A DNA stretch of 64,000 bases from Schizochytrium sp. TIO01 (lineage: Eukaryota > Sar > Bigyra > Thraustochytrida > Thraustochytriidae): contig SMSO01000025.1 of NCBI GenBank assembly GCA_004764695.1, positions 1,101,102-1,165,101 on the forward strand, given 5' to 3'. The notes below the pieces were generated by a model. That model saw nothing but the letters and a program-made list of their open reading frames with translations. It ran no database searches and was not told the origin of the DNA. Made by a program: the position numbers and the translations under genes. Below, piece by piece: positions 25,411 to 38,900 of this stretch. Within the stretch, counting starts at the first letter, position 1; each line of letters starts with the position of its first letter.

Positions 25411-26426
25411 CCTCAACGCTTTTGACACCATATATCTTTGCAAACATCTCATTCAATAAACGTCAACTGTCAGTATTGCCATCCCATTTTAAAAGAAATG
25501 CAATGAACCATCCCTTTGTCATCTTTTATTTGATTAAATGTTCGTTTTCCAATTAAACTTTCTCATTTGAAAAAAATGTATTTATGGGTTTATATTTGCT
25601 CATTCAAGTTTAAGTTATGGCTGTGAATATGGACAGCGAAACCACTGTACAATTTATATCGTTCGCCCTGGTTCCTCCTCTGCAGAATTTGCAATGAATT
25701 CAAATGCCAGTTTCATGTGACTTTCAATACCTGTTTTCAAATTGCATCAGGCTAAAACAAATCTTTTCAGGCTATCGTAGAATCCATTCTCGGGTATGCA
25801 GCCTTGTGGATACTCCGTGCTAGCAAAGAAGTCTTTGTGAGGGTATGCAACGCACCTTAACTTGAGATCCGCTTGTTCTTATATTTTGCTGATTTTTTTT
25901 ACGTCGACTGTATAGTGCAATTTTAAATATGTTCAGAGAAGGAGAAAGACTACAAGGACACACAGAAATGATGTACATATTCTAGCGAGCTGACACATGA
26001 GAATTAGTCTCTATTGCACTAAATCTATTTACTCTCAGCCCAGCTCTGTCCTGAAGTCATAGCAAGAATCATAGTGAGAAGCACAAAAACATATGCGAAG
26101 TTGCAACAAATGTAGAAAAAAGTTTTTAAAACTGTCCAAATTGATCCCAAATTGATCCGAATTCGCCCGAATAGCTGGACAACAACCAAGAGGAGAAGAA
26201 CATGCTCTTTTACTTCATGTGAGCGACTTCAGGACTATCTAAATGACATTAGTCTTCTGTGATTTGATATTGCTTCCCTGTAAGCCTGAAGCATATTTTT
26301 TATTTTTTCTTCCAACAACTGAGTTTCCTATGTGAAACATAGGGAAAGCATAGTACTTACTGTACACTGAAGCAAATAAAAATGATAAAATGAAAGGACA
26401 AAGCAAAGAGACTTGACAAACATCGG

Positions 26427-26432
26427 TTTATT
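26427..26432 (-). terminator. Poly(A) signal of the alcohol dehydrogenase gene
   Basis: TTTATT on the + strand is AATAAA on the coding strand, about 200 nt beyond the TAA at 26635-26637. It is a plausible 3'-end signal. Confidence 0.5.
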
Positions 26433-26634
26433 ACTCTTGTAGTTGAGGTAAAGTAAAAAAAGTTTTATGTTTCGTAGTTGCATGTGACTTTGCTTCTACA
26501 TATGCCTGCCAAAGGTGTTCATGCATTTTGTGTATGGTATTGATACGCCAGAGACAGAGCAGGTGTGGTCAGGGACGGAAGGGGTTGCATATATCTAGAT
26601 GGGCGACGATAAGTGCTTAAAGTCAGATTGACAT

Positions 26635-28059
<1,425 letters not shown>

Positions 28060-28080
28060 TCAAATCTGATTCTCTAACAA

Positions 28081-28089
<9 letters not shown>

Positions 28090-28113
<24 letters not shown>

Positions 28114-28131
28114 CCTCTCTCTCTCTCTCTA
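28090..28131. repeat. (CT)n tract upstream of alcohol dehydrogenase
   Basis: About 42 bp of CT with one CCC interruption, 165-205 nt upstream of the dehydrogenase start codon. On the coding strand it is a GA tract and may lie in the promoter or 5' leader. Confidence 0.9.
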
Positions 28132-31111
28132 AACTGTACATACATAATATATAAACTTCACCCATACCAAAGCAAGATAACCCTTTACCCCTTTACCTTA
28201 TTTACTTTTAGAAAGAATTTTTAAAACTAAAACAAACAAACAAAAACCTTTCTCTTTTCAAAGTTATTTTACTTTGCTTTTCAAATTCCAAACATGTCAT
28301 GTACATCGATCGATATGCATAAATAACTACGCATAACGCACCATCCACGAGATGATCGATGCTGTGAATACAAAACAAAGTTGAACCTGGCTGGGGTCAT
28401 CAAACAGAAGAGCACCAGTCGAACAAGATGGCAGTTCAAGTGACAAGATAACAGCGACAAAGAGGAGGAGGCTTCTCTCTGGCTAGCCACCAAAGTGCGC
28501 AGCGCTTTTCGAAGAGGTGAAAGTTTCTTTCTGTAAAGAAAAGGTAATTAATCGTTTTGACAGACATTCATTCCTTCATTCATTCTTTCAAACTTCAGAT
28601 CACGGTAAACTTCAAACGAACAGGCCTCCGCCTTACCGCATCGCCTAGGGATACGCTACCTGAAATATTTAGGACGGCCTCAGCGGGGATGAAAGTCGTC
28701 TGTATTACTGTGCATTCGCCCAGGGGGGGTTGTGAGGGCGGGGGTATGTTGCTGAGAGGGAATGGCGAGGGGCCATAAATTGTGAATTTTATGGACTTTC
28801 TCATCATTCGAAACGACGCAAACTCGTGTATCGAGGCCCGAGCCGCTTCGAAGGTCTCTAAACAGCGGCGGTCTTCTGAAGGATACCCCCAGCTCAAGGC
28901 AAAGCCGCAGGCACAAGCCGGCGGCCACTAAGAGCTGAGAGTCAGGTCCACTCGAAGAGCTCGCGAGGTTTCTTTCCTGCGGCTGGTCTTCTTTTTCCAT
29001 AAAACATGCAATGCTTGCTTACTTTTAAAGCTTTGTAAGAGAAAGCAATTTTCTTTCATGGCTATTTTTAGAATAAAATAGTTACGAAAAGCGCGGCAAA
29101 CACAAGGGCCCTTAGGGCAGTGGTAGGCATGCGCGTAGGTGGGTAGTGCGTACTTTTCTTTTCTTCTTTTCTTCTTCTCCTTTTCTGCTTCCTTCACAGA
29201 AGCACGGCGATTTCAAATGAAAGGTGCCCCGTTAGGCCTCTTTTCTTCGCGCTTCCCAAACTAACTTAACTTTGTCTGATGTCTCCCAAACTTGAGAGAG
29301 ACAAAGGAAAAAATAAAATAAAATGGGATTCAAAAATCCGCAAACTTATTTCGAGTTTATCATTTTTCAAATTTTGAAATCGCAAAAGTTTTTGAAATCG
29401 CAAAGTTTTTGAAATTGCAAATCCTCGCAGATACATAGATTTTGCGAGCAAACCAACATCGACCACAGACTCGTTCTCCAAGCTGCCAACGCGTGGGCCC
29501 TCGCGCAGGGCCTCAAGTCGAGCGGCTCTCCTGGCGAGGACGACTGCATGCGTGCGTGTATGCGTGTGTGCCTGCGTGCGTGCGTGTGAGCGGAGCATCT
29601 CTACTTCAAGAAAGATCATGGGAACCGGCAGCGATTCTGTTCGTCGCAGCCGCTGAGTCTTGGACTGCCACTGATCACATACGCTAAACTGTAGGCCTCT
29701 CCTGCAAGGAAGCGAGCAAGAGAACCAAATTCAAGTCAAACTCAGAGCTTGCCTGCTTGGAAACCCAGGCATCGGCGATGCCAAGCGGCCAGCAAACCGT
29801 CTCGGGCGCCGCCTCTTTCGTGGACCTGCCGAGGATACGCCAGGCCACGCCCGGCTTGGATGGCGAGCGCGGCCCTCCTCGCGAGGGTCTCACTGGTTTC
29901 TCCAGAAGACCTCCTCTCGAGGTTCTCTCTTTCTCTTTCTTCATCATCTCTGCTCGCTCACTCACTCACTCACTGTAGATCAACCGGTGCCTCGTAGGCA
30001 AAACACTAAGAGGCACCTAGCGCGCGACGACGAACAGAAAGCAAGCAAGTCTTTTTAGTTTTCCTCAGAGCGGGTAAAAGAGGCCTAACGCACTCGAGGC
30101 GAGACAAAAGAAAAGGAGCGCGAGGCCTATGCCCCGCTACGCTAAACGCGTAAGAGCGCCGCGCCACCGCAAAGAAAACTTTGCGCAACTACAGCGACTC
30201 CCTCTCTCTGTAATCCTTCGTCTTCTTGTTGTTTTGATTATTGTTGTTGTTGTTTAAGTTTAAGTTTAAGTTTTTACTTCTTACGATAAATAAATGATGA
30301 TTCAAGTCCTCAAATTGCAAGAATCAAAGCAGCAGAGTAGTAGCGAATAAACTTCGATCGACCGCCTCTGAGGAGAACCAAAGTCCGCTCGAAACGCTCG
30401 CTCATCGAAGTCAGGGAAAGGGTCGCTCTGATAGGCAGCATAGCAGCCAACCAATTAGACCAACCAAAGGAGGGAACCGCAAGGAAAGATGGAATTGGCG
30501 AAAGCGCAGTATGCGCAAGAGAATTGCTGCGATGCATGTGAGTGGAGTGCTTACTTACTCGCTCATCTAACAGTTAGGTAGCATTGGACCACACTAATAA
30601 GGCCCACGGGCCTCCTAAGCTAAAGCCCAGGAGTGCGCTCTTCTCCTCCCGAGCTTACTATTATTTAAATTTTTATTTTCAATGAAAAAAATAGTAAGAA
30701 TAAGAATAAGAAGAATAATAATGAGCCAGTGTCTTCATTTGTCTGTTTGTTTCAAGTTGTTTGGCGGAAGGAAAAGAAAAGAAAAGTAGCCGTCGGGAGC
30801 GTGTGGACCCGGCGATAATGGCTTTTCCAAGGCTCATGAAAGCTCGAGAGACAGCATAGAGAAAGGAGATATCGAAGAGCGAGCATTCGTCAAGGGGAAA
30901 AGTGCTGCGAAACGCCCTTTAATTGAATTTAGCAGAACGCTGCGGAGCTCTTTCTTGCTTTCGGATCGAGGAGCGGTATCCTTTTTTTCTTTTCTTTTTT
31001 AATTAAAAAGCAAAAGTGTTTTGCACCTTGAAAAAACCGTCAGAGAATGAATATCAAAGGATCTCGCATCTTGATTTGTGATGTTGAACGTGCAGGTTCT
31101 CGTAAGCCTAG

Positions 31112-31152
31112 CTTCTTCTTCTTCTTCTTCTTCTTCTTCTTCTTCTTCTTCT
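31112..31152. repeat. (TTC)n microsatellite
   Basis: About thirteen TTC units forming a homopyrimidine tract. Confidence 0.95.
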
Positions 31153-32108
31153 GCTCGTGTATCCTCTGGCGCCCACAGTCTGGTGTGTTTTCGCTAGCCA
31201 GTATCGATGGAACCAGGCCACCGGCTTTTGCATTTGCTGTTTACAGTTGTTATTCGTCCGTCATTCACTTATTATTCTGTTTTACCTCATTTTGAAATTT
31301 TCAAAGCCTAACCTTCTTTATCTTTCACCTTCAAGTTGTTTTCAACACTTTTTACATCTCTTTTTAATGTTAACAACAAAATGTTTTAATTTTTTTTGGA
31401 GCTATATCTGGCGAAGAAGTGCTGGTTAGAGAGGTTCTAGGGTTTATAGTAGGAGGACACGACATCGTCTGCATTGCGCAAGAGCACAAGTACCAATCTG
31501 CGGAGGAGGCAAAGTACTGCCTAGATGGATCGATACGATGATTGGCATCAAAGCTGGTGAGCGAGAGAACCAGCAAGCAATTTGAAGCGATGGAGGCGAT
31601 GGTGATAAAGGCACTCTGATGACAATGCCGCAGCAACCGATTGATTCGTTATGAAGATTCGTTAAGCTGCCTGGAGTTTCTTTAAAACAACACATTGCGT
31701 TTTACTGCCTGAAGCGATGGTTGAAAACGAAGAGGTTGAGCTTGGCAATGGATATTCATATTCATATTCAACGCCGCCTCATTCATTCACCGGATTCGAG
31801 GAAAGTAACGCATGCAGACAGGTTTTTGTTTATAGCAGGTAGAGCGAATTTGCAAGGACCCTCGGCCCAAGAAGCAGTGAACCTGGCTTGATCAGAAGGT
31901 CCCGGAGAACCCCGAGATGGTGAGATAGATGCTTGCTCTACGAAGCTAGTATCACTAAGAACCACAGAACTAAGCGCCCTGAAGAATGTGAGCGAGTGAG
32001 AGTTCGAGCAACTCAAACACTCAAGCTAGCACGTACCTCATAAACCTCTAGAGATGTTGTAGCTGTGGGCAATCGCAGAAGCGCCTACTCCTCATGTCAT
32101 CTTTAGCC

Positions 32109-32139
<31 letters not shown>

Positions 32140-32140
32140 G
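32109..32140. repeat. (GATA)n microsatellite
   Basis: Eight GATA units in noncoding DNA. Confidence 0.95.
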
Positions 32141-32330
32141 GATGATAGGTTCCCAGGTATTGACTACCTGTCCTGTGAAAAGAATGATGATGATGTAAGC
32201 GACTTGAAAGAAAGGTGTGCCCACACACTCATGACGCTGCCACGAACCAGTGGGAACGCGGCGTTTTCTTGATCTGCCCAGACAAAAGAAAAGGAAGAAC
32301 CAGTGGGCTAATACGCAGGTAAGGGTTATA

Positions 32331-32363
32331 GCTAGCTAGCTAGCTAGCTAGCTAGCTAGCTAG
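32331..32363. repeat. (GCTA)8 self-complementary microsatellite
   Basis: Eight GCTA units, the second array of this palindromic tetranucleotide in the window (the other is at 20522-20553). Confidence 0.95.
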
Positions 32364-34075
32364 GCCTACTATAGTCACAACTCGATGAGTCAATGAATTC
32401 CTACCTACTCATCGCCAGCGTTGGAAAAGTTGAAGGTTGACGCAACACGAGGATTGTTGGAGATGAATTGCCTTAAAGGCAGGACAAATCTCGAAAGTCT
32501 CTTGTATGTTCGGAGCTGATGATCAAAGAATGACCTTCGTACGAATGAAGAGTGAGTGGCAGAATTAATTGCCTTCTACAAGTTGTTGTACGTGTCCTCG
32601 TCATTTACAGGGGAAATCGTCGTGTGTGACGGCGTTGCTTGAGTTTTACAAAAGTGGGTAGACTGCGATACCAGTAGAAAAAGAAGGTAACTAGAGTGGA
32701 GTTGGTCTCTTGAAGTGATGTAGATGATGGTTCTCTCGGGGGTTTTGCAGTTCTTGGCCGGTGCCTCGGCGGTGATGAAGATGCTCGACAGTGTAAGACT
32801 GTCCCAAAACCGCATCTCAAGGTTCTTTGCAATTCGTTGCGGATCAAATGCATGTTGCTGGAATCCTCTTGAATGAAGATGATGACGAATAGTCACTTAG
32901 AAAGGTGATGAATGGAGTCACATCAAGAGATTCACTTGAAGGTTTTACTATACGGCGACTTCGTCACGATATCCACAAGAACAGTCGTGGTAGCTGGCCT
33001 TGTCGCCTTTGCTGCGGAAGAAGCGGAAGATTGAAAAAGTCGTAAGCGTGCTCAGCACGAGATCCCAAGGGAATTCGCAACGCAAATTTCTATTTCTGTT
33101 TGTAGCTCGTGAGTCGTGAAATCTCCTTCCTACTTTCAGAGCTATCTTATTCCTGACCCGTGAGTCTAATTTCAGACCGGTGAGACCAATGCTCAACACC
33201 AAAATGTGGCGCACTTTCTTCCTTTCCCACTTCGTTCACCAAGTAAATGTAACTCTCGCAGAACCGACAATAGATAGTACCACTACCTAGGCTCGCCTCC
33301 AACAGAAGCGAGGTCAATTGTAGATGAAATTGAGACTTGGTTCCTCTCTAAATCCAGAGGGTCTGTCTGCAAGATAAGCTAGGCAGTTATGAAGGACTGG
33401 CTACCCATGAACAGGCCCTCAAATTGAACCTGATCTTCAGGCCTGTCAGCACCTAGTTAGCAGTGATCACGCCGATCCTCTTTGCAGAGTCCACAACCTC
33501 TTTAAAAGATGCGAGCGAATCACAAATCGATTGGTCTACTCAATCTCAAGAATTGGTTGAATTTCACTCTCCGTGTTTGAGATGCGTAATACTGCAGAGG
33601 AAATGCCTACATAAAGGCTTTCCAAGGCTAGTCATAGGTATTCTCTTTCATTGCACTCCTTACCAGCCACCCGGAGCCAAGTCCCCACTCGAAAACCCCA
33701 TAATATAGCAACAGGTACTAGTAGTACTATAAGTGGATAGAGGTAGCCAATGGCCGCCGGAAAATACGAAGAAAAAGGCAAAAGCAGAATAAGAGGTTAA
33801 ATGGTCCACAATAGAGATATGTAATGAGTGAAAGGCGAGGGTAATTAGGTCTTTTTTCTCAAGCGGAATTGCAAATGGGTTGTGCAGATAGGCCTTTTGG
33901 GGATTGGCTGGCCGCCACGAGAAAGCGCATTCTCTGCCACAGTAGTCTCATTCGGGCGGTCTCGGCGAAGCAAAGGCTGAGCCTGAGTTGATTTGGGGAG
34001 CGCAGGGGCTGAGAAAAGGCACCTGTGCTTTGGATTCCTGCGAGGAACTCGGGTTCTAGAGCAGAGTCAACGCGG

Positions 34076-35482
34076 ATGAGCAAGATGGCGAACCCGCGGA
34101 GGAAGATGCGCAAACTTGACGAGCAGGGCGCCAAGAAGGGCGTCAAGTCGCAGGACCTGAAGGCAAAGAAGGTCGCCAAGGGAAAGAAAGTAAAGGGCCA
34201 CGAACAAAAAAATGCCAAGAAGGTGAGCAAAAACACTAAGCAGAAGCTCACCAAGAAACAGAAAATCTTGAACTGGGAACGGTCCACTGGCCAGGAAAAC
34301 ATCGCCCGCAGACTCGGACTCGGCAGGCACCTGGAAGGGGAGAACAACAAACGCTCAGACGAAGATGCCACCGATGATGGGAACATTCTCGAGCAGGATA
34401 TGGCATTCTTCTCAGAGCGTATTGAGCTGGTGCCCATTACTCACCTGCTGCCGGCTGAGGAGGAAGACGAGGAAGCCATTATTTCGCGTAAGTTCATGAA
34501 GAACACGAAGCGACAGGCACCCAAGCAGGGCGTGAAGGAGGCCAGTAAGAAGGCCAAAAGAGCTGCTAAATTTGATGAGGAACCCAAGTCTCACATGGAT
34601 CTCATTAAGGAGCACTCCGAGAAGCTCGCAGCCACGACCCGCGACCAGCTGGCCGAGGACGACGGCGAGAAGGAAGAAAACGACGGTGAGATGAAGCCGT
34701 GGGGTAAGACAGCGCCGGCACGCAGCATTGCAGAACTCAAAGAGCGTCTTCATGCCAAGATGGCGGAGCTTCGCAAGAAGCGCGAGCTTGACGGTGAGAA
34801 GAAGAAGCGTGCGCCTCGGGAAGGCAAGAAGGGCGATGCCAAGAACTCAAACAACGACAGCGATGATGACGAAAGTGACGGCATGGATGACGATGACGAT
34901 GAGGCAGCGGAACGCAAACTCCGCGAGCAGGTTGCAGCCAGCATTTCCTTTGGCGGCCTTGTTAACGAGGATAACGAAGCCATTTCTGCTAAGGGCAAAC
35001 GTGTCAAGTCCCGTAACCTCCTTGACGTTAAACGGATGCTTAAGCAGGCCGAAGAAAACAAAGCCCTCCTCGACGAACTTAAGAGCAGCACTAACCTCGA
35101 GGACCGTGAACGCGCTAAGGATCAGCTTTGGGACAAAATCGAGCAGAAGGCAAGAGGTGAGGCTGTTGCGGAACCCAAGCACCTTCGCAAGATCGCCAAA
35201 CGCCTTGAAAAGAAGAAGCAGAAGAGTTCCGAAGAGTGGGCCAAACGCAAACAGCAAGTCGAAGACTCTAAGAAGGAGAGACTTGATAAACGCGACGCCA
35301 ACATCGCCCAAGCCCGTCAGCGCAAGGTTGAAAACAAACTGCGCAGGAAGGGTGTTGTGCTTGAGACCAACGAAGAGAAGCCCGGTCGCTCCCGCAACCG
35401 CGCTGGCTTTGAAGGTAGACATGCAGGATTTATTAATGACACATCTGCCACGAAAAAGACCCCCAGCAAAAAGGGAGAATAA
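34076..35482 (+). CDS. SURF6: SURF6 / Rrp14-family ribosome biogenesis protein
   Basis: A nucleolar factor of the SURF6/Rrp14 family, which acts in pre-rRNA processing and 60S/40S subunit assembly. From the ATG at 34076 it is 468 aa (a second in-frame ATG follows at 34085). It is extremely Lys-rich. The N-terminal 80 residues are basic. A helical segment SIAELKERLHAKMAELRKKR lies near 217-236, an acidic run SDDDESDGMDDDDD near 262-275, and the conserved SURF6 core is in the last 170 residues. This core has phrases typical of the family: LLDVKRMLKQAEENK, WDKIEQKARGE, KKKQKSSEEW and a late RAGFEG. Charge clusters fit nucleolar targeting and RNA binding. The open frame upstream of 34076 has no ATG. 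It is intronless and converges on the SPO22-like gene, the two stops being 490 bp apart. Confidence 0.85.
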   Translation: MSKMANPRRKMRKLDEQGAKKGVKSQDLKAKKVAKGKKVKGHEQKNAKKVSKNTKQKLTKKQKILNWERSTGQENIARRLGLGRHLEGENNKRSDEDATDDGNILEQDMAFFSERIELVPITHLLPAEEEDEEAIISRKFMKNTKRQAPKQGVKEASKKAKRAAKFDEEPKSHMDLIKEHSEKLAATTRDQLAEDDGEKEENDGEMKPWGKTAPARSIAELKERLHAKMAELRKKRELDGEKKKRAPREGKKGDAKNSNNDSDDDESDGMDDDDDEAAERKLREQVAASISFGGLVNEDNEAISAKGKRVKSRNLLDVKRMLKQAEENKALLDELKSSTNLEDRERAKDQLWDKIEQKARGEAVAEPKHLRKIAKRLEKKKQKSSEEWAKRKQQVEDSKKERLDKRDANIAQARQRKVENKLRRKGVVLETNEEKPGRSRNRAGFEGRHAGFINDTSATKKTPSKKGE

Positions 35483-35972
35483 ACTCCCACCGTATAATGT
35501 CACATCACATCAACCTTATTTTGTGTTCTCTCTGAAGCGAAAAAAGTGCCCCAGCTCCTCACAAAACCAACCAAAGAGGCATCAGCAGAGGCAACTAGTA
35601 ATAATTCAAGAGCTAGTATCTCTAGAAATAGCTCATATTGCAATGAATGACCTTGAATTGCCCACTTTCCTGCGTATTATGCAGTCCTCCTTTGATCAAA
35701 ACCTTTTCTTATACCTTTTTAATGTTGTGCTACAAATAGCTAAAATTATTCCAATTAGGCTCCTTAGCCGAGAAAAGTTGGCTGCCACGTTTCATGAACT
35801 CGTCTTTCCCAGGTTGACGCTTGAATAAGTTTCTAATCGATCATGAGCAAGTTGTGCATCGATCAGTGAAGAACATGCAGGAAAGAAAAGAAAAGCAGCT
35901 GCCACTGAGTGATGCAATCAGATTTTTTGCGAGATGAATCAAAACATTATTAGAATATGTTCATTCGAAAAA
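35483..35972. other. Convergent 3' region between SURF6 and the SPO22-like gene
   Basis: About 490 bp hold the 3' UTRs of two converging genes. An open + strand frame of the SURF6 shadow continues into it to 35828 but is not a gene. I see no canonical AATAAA for either gene. Confidence 0.5.
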
Positions 35973-38900
35973 CTAAGGTTCGCCCCCCTCTTCCTCGTGA
36001 TTTAAATCCTGATTTGTTAAAGTCAGTGAACCTTGCTCACTCGCGTTGTCTGACTCTTCTGTGGGAACCACTGAGCTTTCCTCACTTCTAGAACCTGTTT
36101 CTTCCCCACCCTCCTTGCATAACACCATGTCACGCTCGCTACTTTCCTCTTCTCCAGGTTTCTTTTCATTGTCAAACGTAGAGTTTCTTGTTAAACTATC
36201 ATCAGACTTGCAGAGCTCGTTTTCTCTTTGAGGAATCTCTTTGGAATCTCCGACTTTGCAAAGTCTCATTTTCGAAGCTCGTGTGCGTAAGGTCTCTGCC
36301 TTCGCGTGGTCTTCATGGGCACGTGGACAATGCCCTAAGATCCGAATTGCACATTCAAGATGCTCTTTCGCTTGTCTACCTTTCTCATTATCAATCTCGC
36401 CACAGGCGCGGTACTTGGAGACGGCAAAATTCCATAGCCAAGTCGAAAGAAATCTTCGCTCCACCTGTGTCATATATGCTTCAGCATGCGCCTCACCAAT
36501 TTGAGCAGCTTGCAGAGCCCAGTTGAGAGATTCTTCCTCAGTTTCCGCATACTTCACTAATAACACTAAAAGTCTGCCCATTCTTGGGCCTGATGGGTGC
36601 ACTCTTGTAAGTTCTACTTGCAGTGCCTGTTGCAATAGTTGGCAAGCTCCACGGTCATCACCAACGGAAAGCGCAAAAAGAGCAAATTGAGCCATTTTGT
36701 CAGCAGATTGCAGTACAAATTGAGGTGCAGTTGGTGAGCAAAGGTACTGCGCTATCAAAGCAACAGACGAATTTGGCTCTGCCAGTTGTTGCAGCCATTC
36801 GAGACTGCATCTTAATCGTTTATCAAGCACTCCTGAACCTGCTGTTGCTTCAGGTACCTCAAGTCCTGGTTCACCTAAGAAAGCTCCAACCACGTTGTCC
36901 AATACTACATCAGCTAGACTACATATAGCTTGATCCACAGCAGCCGCGCGTCGAGCTTTCAGAACAGACTCTTCATCGTCTGGTGCATCACATATACTCA
37001 CTAAAGCATCACTTGCCTTGGCACATACGGTATACACCATGCCTTCGAGATTGTCCCTCATGCAACTCTCTTGGTCTCGAATGGTTGAGCGTAAATGCGG
37101 TAAAACGTCTTTTGCAAGCCTCCAAGTTACTGCTTGGATCCAAAGTAAGCTGGCTTCAATTTGCTCCCCAGATCGCGTTGCACTTGGAGTCCAGTCAATG
37201 GACTTATCCTTGATGTTAGATTCATCATCATGTTTCCCGGTGTACAAGATCGACTGTAGCATTGAATCAACGATTTCAATGATTCGAGTATGATCCTGTG
37301 ATAACGTAAAACCCACTTCCCCGGAATACTCAAATGCCATCTCCGAAGGTACAAGACCAATTCGTGAGAGCGCAACACTTATGGTCAAATGTACCCATAC
37401 AACATCACGAGTTTGCACATGTGCGAGAACTTTAGCAAGGTCAGGCAACGCCCCAAGATCCGTTGCTATGATCCCGCAATGTGCGATTTCTGCAGGGCTA
37501 CATGAGGGATTTGCAAATAGCATCTGCATCGACGCATGTGCTCCTTGGTAGTCTCCAATGTGCATTTGGATTTCAAACAAAAGACTACTCAGTCTAGCCT
37601 GAGCTTCTGGCGTGAATAATCTGCATTGCGAGCTCGCCTTCTCACCATGCTGTAAGGCATCACGCCACGCCTTCCGTTGGGTCAAGTACTCCGTCAAGAC
37701 TAAATGTGCGTATGCGCAAGCCGTGTCGTCATGAGGGCAAAAGTTCAGTAAGAGGCGGGCTGTCGTTGAAGCCCCGTCCACATCCTGGCCTCTCTGCTGC
37801 CGTATGAGCCTCTTCCATAATTCGCTCAAAAGTACAAGTGAGTCTGCTGGATTCATTTCTACACTTGCGAGGTCTTCTAGGACGAGACTCGCCATTGAGC
37901 TAGGCGTCGTTTCAGGCAAACTTTGTAAAACCTCGATGCGCATAGAGAGGCGCTGAGCACTTGTGGCTTTTCCAAAGCACGCTTCGGCTTCAAGATAGGT
38001 ATCTCGGAATGTCTCCTCATCAAACCCGAAAGTCTCGCAATAGTTCATGCAGACTAGCTTAAGAAGTTTCCATACTCTCGTAAATGTGTCATCGCGCTCA
38101 GAATGGGACTTCTCAACCAGAATATTTTCGTCTTCATTAGCCTCTTTAGCCTCTTCAGCCTCTTTGGTCTCGAATTGATTCTTCTCTTGTGCTGCCGGGG
38201 ATACTGCTTCGCCCTTGCGAATAATGTTAAGAGCGTCAAGGAATAGATGAAATGAGTTTCTAGCACTCCCACAGGCATCTTCAAAAGATTGATGACTTTT
38301 TGAAGAAGCCCCTTCCGTCGGCCTTAGAGCCTCAACTTCTGCAAGTGCCAACTTGACGCGAACAGATGCTTCCTTCACGAGTTGAATTCCCTGATGACAT
38401 TGATCCCCAGAGCCTTTCTCCTGTGGATCCACAACAAGACTCCATGAGAGTCGAGTTGAGGTTGTATGGGGATCTAAAGCAAGATCCTGTCGTAAGCGGC
38501 TAGCCGTTTCCAATGTTACACTGGCCAGCCCTCGATCTCCAGTTGCAATTTGCATATCTGCCATTGCTACAAGATCATCAAGACGAGCTTCTTGATCAAA
38601 TGTTGCAGCAGGAAACCATTTCTCAAGTGCCTCAAACAATGCAAGCCCGTCTTCCAAATGCTCACCTCTTTCATAAACTAAAAGAGCAAGCTTCCGTGTA
38701 ATTAGCCACGTATGGCGCCGAAAAGAAGGTCGTACGCGAGTGCCTAGAATCTCCATTGCAGTTCGCCACATGTCACAGAGAAACTGTAAACGTTGTAGAG
38801 CAGAATCCTCCTCAGAAACTTCCAAATTCGTGAATGTGAAAGCACCATGAAACACACTGGCAGAAAAGTCATTCTCTTCTTGAGTAGCAGTGGAGGGATC

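Larger units (their letters stand above)
22450..26420. other. AT-rich, microsatellite-poor noncoding block
   Basis: This 4-kb block differs from its flanks. It is AT-rich, has almost no short tandem repeats and no frame longer than about 100 codons. It contains two diverged copies of one sequence (24244-24630 and 24983-25410, listed separately) and a two-tier hairpin (25168-25210). This fits old duplicated DNA, such as degenerated gene or element copies, decaying by point mutation. No recognisable protein similarity remains. Confidence 0.55.
28140..34000. other. Intergenic, microsatellite-rich
   Basis: No gene is supported. Open frames are short, overlap on both strands and lack domains. Contents include a TTC array (31112-31152), a GATA array (32109-32140), a GCTA array (32331-32363) and a 47-codon open stretch at 31401-31541 with a weak resemblance to a cytochrome P450 I-helix (see findings). 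The last few hundred bases are likely the promoter of the SURF6 gene. Confidence 0.55.

Noticed and set aside
34728-35828. A 366-codon + frame overlapping SURF6
   Set aside because: It is a shadow of the SURF6 coding sequence, with Arg/Ser-rich nonsense composition and no family match. SURF6 in the other frame explains the region.
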